A stretch of 5,523 bases of DNA from JBCCGG01 sp039029395. GTDB lineage: Bacteria; Pseudomonadota; Alphaproteobacteria; Kiloniellales; JAKSDN01. The notes beneath the pieces were generated by a model, which worked only from the letters and a program-made list of their open reading frames with translations, made no database searches and was not told the origin of the DNA. The DNA is taken from NCBI GenBank assembly GCA_039029395.1, contig JBCCGG010000091.1:1-5523 (forward strand). Reading direction: 5' to 3'. Positions 1 through 5,523 of the stretch are shown piece by piece (within the stretch, counting starts at the first letter, position 1; every line of letters begins with the position of its first letter). Both the position numbers and the translations under genes were made by a program.

Positions 1-135
1 CGTGAAGGCCGCGCCCCCAGACTCCGCTAGGATCTTCGTGATCGCTGCCGTCAAGGTCGTCTTGCCGTGGTCAACGTGGCCAATCGTGCCGACGTTGCAA
101 TGCGGCTTCGTACGCTCAAATTTCGCCTTCGCCAT
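1..135 (-). CDS. tuf: Elongation factor Tu, N-terminal 45 residues (partial, cut by left window edge)
   Basis: EF-Tu is the GTPase that carries aminoacyl-tRNA to the ribosomal A site. Only the first 45 codons are present. They read MAKAKFERTKPHCNVGTIGH and continue in frame to the window edge, so the rest of the gene lies outside. The G1/P-loop motif GHVDHGKT sits at residues 19-26, followed by TLTAAITK, both diagnostic of EF-Tu. The ATG at 133-135 is preceded by AGAGG (143-147) with a 7-nt spacer, which supports this start. The gene begins 25 nt after the fusA stop, the usual last position of a str operon. Proteobacteria often carry two tuf copies; this would be the str-linked one (tufA), but a second copy cannot be judged from this window. 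Identity is very secure; completeness downstream is unknown. Confidence 0.97.
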   Translation of the reverse strand, partial: MAKAKFERTKPHCNVGTIGHVDHGKTTLTAAITKILAESGGAAFT

Positions 136-160
136 GGTTCCGCCTCTAAGCTCTTAAGGG

Positions 161-2236
<2,076 letters not shown>

Positions 2237-2262
2237 TGCTTTGTCTCTTCTCGTCCTGCCGA

Positions 2263-2733
2263 CTACCAGCGGTAATGGGAAAAGGCCTTGTTGGCCTCGG
2301 CCATACGATGGGTGTCCTCGCGCTTCTTAACGGCGGAACCCCGGTTATTGGAGGCGTCCATCAGCTCTCCGGCAAGGCGCTCGGCCATGGTCTTCTCCGA
2401 CCGGTTGCGCGCCGCGCTGATCAACCAGCGAATGCCGAGCGCCTGGGCCCGTTCCGACCGCACCTCGACCGGCACCTGATAGGTCGCGCCGCCGACCCGG
2501 CGGGAGCGCACCTCGAGGTCCGGCTTGACGTTGTCGAGCGCGTCCCGGAACACCACGATCGGGTCCTGGCTGCCGCGCTTCTCGATGCGGTCGAAGGCGC
2601 CGTAGACGATGCCCTCGGCAACAGCCTTCTTGCCGTCGTACATGACGCTGTTGATGAACTTGCTGAGCACGATGTCGCCGAACTTCGGATCCGGCAGAAC
2701 TTCGCGCTTCTCGGCACTGTGGCGGCGTGACAT
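2263..2733 (-). CDS. rpsG: 30S ribosomal protein S7
   Basis: S7 is a primary 16S rRNA-binding protein that nucleates assembly of the 30S head and lies near the E site and the S11 contact. The product is 156 aa, the common bacterial length, running from MSRRHSAEKREVLPDPKFGD to the C-terminal FSHYRW. Recognisable family segments are the basic N-terminal arm (1-12), DPKFGDIVLSKFINSVMYDGKK (15-36), and the beta-hairpin region RRVGGATYQVPVEVR (78-92) that contacts RNA. The ATG at 2731-2733 is preceded by GGGAGAGG (2741-2748) with a 7-nt spacer, a strong ribosome binding site. It starts only 18 nt after the rpsL stop. In E. coli, S7 represses its own operon by binding the much longer rpsL-rpsG gap; that site cannot exist in this spacer. 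All key segments are intact. Confidence 0.98.
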   Translation of the reverse strand: MSRRHSAEKREVLPDPKFGDIVLSKFINSVMYDGKKAVAEGIVYGAFDRIEKRGSQDPIVVFRDALDNVKPDLEVRSRRVGGATYQVPVEVRSERAQALGIRWLISAARNRSEKTMAERLAGELMDASNNRGSAVKKREDTHRMAEANKAFSHYRW

Positions 2734-2751
2734 TGGCTTTCCTCTCCCGCC

Positions 2752-3123
2752 TTACTTGGGACGCTTGGCGCCGTACTTGGAGCGCCTCTGGCGGCGGTCC
2801 TTGACGCCTTGTGTGTCGAGCGTGCCGCGGATCACGTGATAGCGCACGCCGGGCAGGTCCTTGACGCGGCCGCCGCGGATCATCACCACCGAGTGCTCCT
2901 GCAGGTTATGGCCCTCGCCGGGGATGTAGCTGGTCACCTCGAAGCCGTTGGTCAGGCGCACGCGCGCCACCTTGCGCAGCGCCGAGTTCGGCTTCTTCGG
3001 CGTCGTCGTGTAGACGCGCGTGCAGACGCCACGCTTCTGCGGGCACTGCTCGAGGGCCGGCACCTTGTTACGGGCAACCGGGCGGCGACGCGGCTTACGG
3101 ATCAACTGGTTGATCGTCGGCAT
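2752..3123 (-). CDS. rpsL: 30S ribosomal protein S12
   Basis: S12 sits at the 30S decoding centre and tunes codon-anticodon accuracy. The product is 123 aa and matches the family end to end: MPTINQLIRKPRRRP at the N-terminus, KRGVCTRVYTTTPKKPNSAL (30-49), GEGHNLQEHS (69-78), GGRVKDLPGVRYH (84-96) and the C-terminal SKYGAKRPK. Lys43 and Lys88, where substitutions commonly give streptomycin resistance, are both wild type, as is Pro91. Asp89, the residue modified by RimO in species that have it, is present. Cys27 and Cys34 are kept, while the E. coli cysteines near positions 53 and 104 are Ala and Thr. The ATG at 3121-3123 is preceded by GAGGA (3133-3137). This is the first gene of the str operon, 318 nt after rpoC and preceded by its own promoter and a long leader. 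Confidence 0.98.
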   Translation of the reverse strand: MPTINQLIRKPRRRPVARNKVPALEQCPQKRGVCTRVYTTTPKKPNSALRKVARVRLTNGFEVTSYIPGEGHNLQEHSVVMIRGGRVKDLPGVRYHVIRGTLDTQGVKDRRQRRSKYGAKRPK

Positions 3124-3132
3124 TCAGTTCCG

Positions 3133-3137
3133 TCCTC
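3133..3137 (-). promoter_or_regulatory. Ribosome binding site of rpsL, beside a pairing arm
   Basis: GAGGA on the minus strand lies 9 nt before the rpsL ATG, a slightly long spacer. That spacer is CGGAACTGA, of which GGAACTG (3125-3131) is the exact complement of CAGTTCC at 3172-3178. Pairing of these arms would hold the initiation region in a stem. Confidence 0.7.
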
Positions 3138-3177
3138 AGTACAGCCAAGCTGGATACAGGCGTGGCCACAAGGAACT

Positions 3178-3198
3178 GTTCCGCTTACACGGCGGAAC
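3178..3198 (-). other. Perfect 7-bp hairpin upstream of rpsL
   Basis: On the minus strand GTTCCGC (3192-3198) pairs with GCGGAAC (3178-3184) around the 7-nt loop CGTGTAA. The next bases, AGTTCC, begin another arm that can pair with GGAACTG at 3125-3131, next to the rpsL start codon. There is no U run after the stem, so it is not an ordinary terminator. Confidence 0.5.
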
Positions 3199-3254
3199 CA
3201 CCTCGGGGCCGTCAATCAGCAATATGTTCTTCGTTTACCTTTCGGAGCCCCGTC

Positions 3255-3272
3255 TAAGCCGCAAGCGACTTA
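3255..3272 (-). other. RNA hairpin with G(CUUG)C tetraloop in the rpsL leader
   Basis: The minus strand reads TAAGTCG, CTTG, CGGCTTA. This gives a 7-bp stem (one U-G pair) closed by a G-C pair around CUUG, a known extra-stable tetraloop. It lies about 20-37 nt after the predicted transcription start, so it would fold early in the transcript. Confidence 0.5.
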
Positions 3273-3297
3273 CCACGAGCCCCTGGAAGGCGGGCGC

Positions 3298-3326
3298 ATA
3301 CTATGGCCGCGCCCCGGGGTCGTCAA
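3298..3326 (-). promoter_or_regulatory. sigma70-type promoter of the str operon
   Basis: On the minus strand TTGACG (3321-3326, 5 of 6 matches to TTGACA) is followed after exactly 17 nt by TAGTAT (3298-3303, 4 of 6 matches to TATAAT, including the key second A and last T). Transcription would start near 3290-3292. The discriminator just downstream of the -10 is GCGCCCG (3291-3297). Such GC-rich discriminators are typical of stable-RNA and ribosomal-protein promoters that are switched off by ppGpp. The promoter would drive rpsL, rpsG, fusA and tuf, possibly in addition to read-through from rpoBC. The hexamer match is direct; stringent control is inferred. Confidence 0.75.
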
Positions 3327-3331
3327 GCCAC

Positions 3332-3347
3332 GAAAATCGGTATTTTC
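3332..3347 (-). promoter_or_regulatory. AT-rich inverted repeat at the UP-element position
   Basis: The minus strand reads GAAAATACCGATTTTC: 6-bp arms around a 4-nt centre, and one of the few AT-rich patches in this GC-rich window. With a start site near 3291 it spans about -41 to -56, the place where the alpha-subunit C-terminal domains bind UP elements. It could instead be a small regulator's operator or, in rpoC read-through RNA, a weak hairpin. The symmetry and position are seen directly; the function is inferred. Confidence 0.45.
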
Positions 3348-3348
3348 A

Positions 3349-3366
3349 AGGCTTTAATCGAAGCCT
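3349..3366 (-). other. Short hairpin in the rpoC trailer, possible weak terminator
   Basis: On the minus strand AGGCTT (3361-3366) and AAGCCT (3349-3354) form a perfect 6-bp stem around a 6-nt loop. It is followed only by TGAAAATACC and not by a U run, so it does not meet the usual criteria for an intrinsic terminator. Together with the adjacent AT-rich hairpin (3332-3347) it is the best candidate for an rpoC 3' end, but a weak one. Confidence 0.25.
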
Positions 3367-3441
3367 GCCCGACCGCCCTTGACGGCCGAATCTTGCTTCG
3401 CTGACGACCCCGCGCGCAACTTTCTTTCCGTGCAGCCCGGA

Positions 3442-5523
3442 TCAGGCGACCGAAGATTGCTCGGACGGCTCGTCCTCGCCTTCGGTTTCCGCGGTGAGCG
3501 CCGCCTGTGCCTCGCGCTCGTCGATCAGCTCGCGGTCCCGATCGGCGGCGATCCGGCGAATCCGGTTCATCACCGAGCCGGTGCCCGCCGGGATTAGCCG
3601 TCCGACGATCACGTTCTCCTTGAGGCCGATCAGGCTGTCGTGCTTGCCCTGAACCGAAGCCTCGGTGAGCACCCGGGTGGTCTCCTGGAACGAGGCCGCG
3701 GAGATGAAGGAGCGGGTCTGCAGGCTGGCCTTGGTGATGCCCTGAAGCACGGGCCGGGCCTTGGCCGGCTCGCCACCCTCGCCGGTGACCTTCTGGTTGA
3801 CCTCCTCGTACTCCTCCCGGTCGGCCTGCTCGCCGACCAAGAAGGTCGACTCGCCGGCGTCGTCGATCTCGACCTTCTGCAGCATCTGGCGCACGATCAC
3901 CTCGATGTGCTTGTCGTTGATCTTGACGCCCTGCAGCCGGTAGACGCTCTGGATCTCGTAGATGAGGTACTCCGCCAAGGCCTCGACGCCGAGCACCTCG
4001 AGGATGTCGTGGGGCACCGGATTTCCGTCCATCAGCAGGTCGCCGACCTCGACGTAATCGCCCTCCTGAACCGAGATGTGCTTGCCCTTGGGGATCAGGT
4101 ATTCGCGCGACTCCGCGCCATCCTCCTCAGGCACCACGACGATCCGGCGCTTGGTCTTGTAGTCCTTGCCGAATTCGACCCGACCGGCGATGTCGCTGAT
4201 GATCGCGTAGTCCTTCGGCTTGCGGGCCTCGAACAGCTCGGCGACCCGGGGCAGACCGCCCGTGATGTCGCGGGTCTTGGAGGTCTCACGCGGGATCCTG
4301 GCCAGCACGTCGCCGGCCTTCACGTGGGCACCGTTGTCGACCGAGAGAATCGCGTCGACCGACATGAAGTAGCGCGCCTCCAGGCCGTTGGCCAACTTGA
4401 TGACCTCGTCCTTGTCGTTGCGCAGGGTGATGCGCGGCCTGAGCTCGCTGCCCTTGGGCTGCTGCTTCCAGTCGACCACCACCCGGTTCGCGATGCCGGT
4501 CGTCTCGTCGGTGATCTCGCGCATGGAGACACCCTCGGTCAGATCGACGTAGTGGGCGATACCCTCCTTCTCGGTGATGATGGGCAGGGTGTAGGGGTCC
4601 CACTCGGCCAAACGGTCGCCCTTGGCCACCTCGGCGCCGTCGTCGGCCAGGAGCTTGGCGCCGTAGGGCACCCGGTGATGGGCCCGCTCGCGACCCGAGG
4701 CATCGAGCAGGATGACCTCCAGATTGCGCCCCATCACGATCGGCACGCCCTCGGAGTTGATCACCACGTTGCGGTTCTTGATGCTGACCGTGGCATCGAC
4801 CGGCGCCTCGACGCTGGACTGCTCGGCACCGCGCTGGGCCGCACCGCCGATGTGGAAGGTGCGCATGGTCAGCTGGGTGCCCGGCTCGCCGATCGACTGG
4901 GCCGCGATTACGCCGACCGCCTCGCCGACGTTGACCGAGGTGCCGCGGGCCAGGTCCCGTCCATAGCAGGCGCCGCAGACGCCGCCACGGGATTCACAGG
5001 TCAGCACCGAGCGGATCAGGATCGAGTCGATCCCGGCGCGCTCGATCTGATCGACCTTGATCTCGTCGACCAGGCCATTCTTCTCGACGATCAACTCGCC
5101 GGTCAGGGGATCGACCACGTCGGTCGCCGTGGTGCGGCCGAGGATCCGGTCGGACAGCGGCGCGATCACCTCGCCGCCCTCGATCACGGCGCGCGCCGTG
5201 ATGCCCCGGTCGGTGCCGCAATCGTCCTCGATAATGATCGCGTCTTGCGCCACGTCGACCAGACGGCGGGTCAGGTAACCCGAGTTGGCGGTCTTCAAGG
5301 CGGTGTCGGCCAGGCCCTTACGCGCGCCGTGGGTGGAGTTGAAGTACTCCAACACGGTCAGGCCTTCCTTGAAGTTGGAGATGATCGGGGTCTCGATGAT
5401 CTCGCCCGATGGCTTGGCCATCAGGCCGCGCATGCCGGCCAGCTGCTTGATTTGGGCTGCCGAACCACGGGCGCCGGAATGGGCCATCATGTAGACCGAG
5501 TTGACGTCCCGGCCGGCCTGTCC
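3442..5523 (-). CDS. rpoC: RNA polymerase beta' subunit, C-terminal 693 residues (5' end outside window)
   Basis: This is the C-terminal half of the largest RNA polymerase subunit. The frame is open to the right edge (first visible residues GQAGRDVNSVYMMAHSGARG), so the ATG near 5490 is internal and not a start. Four cysteines of the second zinc site are present: Cys102 in DDCGTDRG, and Cys176, Cys183 and Cys186 in TCESRGGVCGACYGRD. The trigger loop follows as QSIGEPGTQLTMRTFHIGG (about 209-227), with the Met, Arg and His that act in nucleotide addition. About 190 residues then separate it from SKTRDITGGLPRVAELFEAR (about 415-434). That separation matches the lineage-specific insertion (SI3) of proteobacterial beta'. 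The end shows GVKINDKHIEVIVRQML and GITKASLQTRSFISAASFQE, then GLKENVIVGRLIPAGTG, and closes with a short acidic tail (ETEGEDEPSEQSSVA), a region that varies between species. Motifs are intact. The upstream neighbour would be rpoB. Confidence 0.98.
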   Translation of the reverse strand, partial: GQAGRDVNSVYMMAHSGARGSAAQIKQLAGMRGLMAKPSGEIIETPIISNFKEGLTVLEYFNSTHGARKGLADTALKTANSGYLTRRLVDVAQDAIIIEDDCGTDRGITARAVIEGGEVIAPLSDRILGRTTATDVVDPLTGELIVEKNGLVDEIKVDQIERAGIDSILIRSVLTCESRGGVCGACYGRDLARGTSVNVGEAVGVIAAQSIGEPGTQLTMRTFHIGGAAQRGAEQSSVEAPVDATVSIKNRNVVINSEGVPIVMGRNLEVILLDASGRERAHHRVPYGAKLLADDGAEVAKGDRLAEWDPYTLPIITEKEGIAHYVDLTEGVSMREITDETTGIANRVVVDWKQQPKGSELRPRITLRNDKDEVIKLANGLEARYFMSVDAILSVDNGAHVKAGDVLARIPRETSKTRDITGGLPRVAELFEARKPKDYAIISDIAGRVEFGKDYKTKRRIVVVPEEDGAESREYLIPKGKHISVQEGDYVEVGDLLMDGNPVPHDILEVLGVEALAEYLIYEIQSVYRLQGVKINDKHIEVIVRQMLQKVEIDDAGESTFLVGEQADREEYEEVNQKVTGEGGEPAKARPVLQGITKASLQTRSFISAASFQETTRVLTEASVQGKHDSLIGLKENVIVGRLIPAGTGSVMNRIRRIAADRDRELIDEREAQAALTAETEGEDEPSEQSSVA

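Larger units (their letters stand above)
3124..3291 (-). promoter_or_regulatory. Structured 5' leader of rpsL, candidate regulatory RNA
   Basis: If transcription starts near 3291, the rpsL mRNA has a 5' untranslated region of about 168 nt. That is long for this compact operon. It contains a CUUG-loop hairpin (3255-3272), a hairpin at 3178-3198, and a further arm pair (3172-3178 with 3125-3131) that would close over the stretch between the ribosome binding site and the AUG. Ribosomal-protein operons are commonly controlled by a product binding such a leader. S7 or S12 would be the candidate ligand here, by inference only. I do not recognise a specific described leader family. Confidence 0.4.
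3315..3412. repeat. 11-bp perfect inverted repeat joining rpoC trailer and str promoter
   Basis: On the plus strand CGGGGTCGTCA (3315-3325) is the exact reverse complement of TGACGACCCCG (3402-3412), with 76 nt between them. The promoter-proximal arm includes five bases of the -35 hexamer (3321-3325) and the start of the spacer. In RNA reading through from rpoC the two arms could pair and enclose the 3349-3366 and 3332-3347 hairpins. The repeat is certain; its function is unknown. Confidence 0.6.
3124..3441 (-). other. rpoC-rpsL intergenic region with no protein gene
   Basis: This is the only gap in the window longer than 30 nt. Read along the minus strand it holds about 95 nt of rpoC trailer, an AT-rich inverted repeat, a sigma70-type promoter (3298-3326), a GC-rich discriminator and about 168 nt of rpsL leader rich in inverted repeats. 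No tRNA, no protein gene with good coding features and no canonical terminator (GC-rich stem directly followed by a long U run) is visible. It is separated from the flanking genes by clear stop and start codons. Confidence 0.9.

Noticed and set aside
3210..3215. Second TTGACG on the minus strand inside the rpsL leader, as an alternative promoter
   Set aside because: No acceptable -10 hexamer lies 16-19 nt downstream (candidates read CCGTGT, CGTGTA or GTGTAA). The upstream TTGACG/TAGTAT pair is far better.
3136..3222. TTG-initiated 28-codon frame on the minus strand, ending in a TGA that overlaps the rpsL ribosome binding site
   Set aside because: It has a rare start codon, a poor ribosome binding site and no recognisable peptide. 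A frame this short is expected by chance; the stop overlap is suggestive but not enough.
3270..3299. ATG-initiated 9-codon frame on the minus strand at the promoter
   Set aside because: The ATG overlaps the -10 element and lies upstream of the predicted transcription start, so the str transcript would not include it.
2809..3357. 182-codon plus-strand frame opposite rpsL and running across the leader and promoter
   Set aside because: It is in register with rpsL codons. The part beyond rpsL covers the promoter and leader of the minus-strand operon, and the protein matches no family I know.
3379..3384. Plus-strand TTGACG suggesting a divergent promoter
   Set aside because: There is no -10-like hexamer at 16-18 nt and no plus-strand gene for it to serve.
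3207..3387. 9-bp inverted repeat: TTGACGGCC in the leader (3207-3215, minus strand) and GGCCGTCAA in the rpoC trailer (3379-3387, minus strand)
   Set aside because: It is shorter and more distant than the 11-bp repeat, and the shared TTGACG core recurs for promoter-like reasons. It is too weak to claim as a structure.
5488..5490. ATG in rpoC as a gene start
   Set aside because: The reading frame and the beta' sequence (GQAGRDVNSVY before it) continue to the window edge, so this is an internal methionine.

Overview
This window holds core translation and transcription genes of a GC-rich bacterium, probably an alphaproteobacterium. The S12 N-terminus (MPTINQLIRKPRRRP) and C-terminus (YGAKRPK), the 156-residue S7, the 691-residue EF-G and the EF-Tu start (MAKAKFERTKPHCN) all fit that class. 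A placement near the Rhodospirillales-type lineages is only an impression. Every real gene lies on the minus strand. In transcription order they are the 3' half of rpoC (running in from the right edge), a 318-nt intergenic region, rpsL, rpsG, fusA and the first 45 codons of tuf (running off the left edge). This is the classic rpoBC-str operon arrangement.

The four str genes are tightly packed, with gaps of 18, 26 and 25 nt, each carrying a purine-rich ribosome binding site. They are almost certainly one transcript. S12 and S7 are built into the 30S subunit (decoding centre and head). EF-G and EF-Tu are the GTPases that translocate the ribosome and deliver aminoacyl-tRNA. The rpoC part encodes the C-terminal half of the RNA polymerase beta' subunit, with the second zinc site, the trigger loop and the conserved C-terminus. 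All visible catalytic and binding motifs are intact, and S12 has the streptomycin-sensitive lysines K43 and K88.

The only non-coding stretch of any size is 3124-3441, between rpoC and rpsL. It contains a convincing sigma70-type promoter (TTGACG, 17 nt, TAGTAT) with a GC-rich discriminator and an AT-rich inverted repeat where an UP element would sit. A leader of about 168 nt follows, with a CUUG-capped hairpin and four alternating GTTCC/GGAAC arms, the last of which lies between the rpsL Shine-Dalgarno sequence and its AUG. The rpsL-rpsG gap is too short for the S7 repressor site known from E. coli, so this leader is the natural place to look for str-operon control. An 11-bp inverted repeat also links the rpoC trailer to the promoter.

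I see no mobile elements, CRISPR arrays, RNA genes, defence genes or signs of horizontal transfer. Long plus-strand open frames opposite the genes, including one of 692 codons opposite fusA, are explained by codon bias. I did not find a novel gene system. The leader and promoter region is the only part that merits follow-up.
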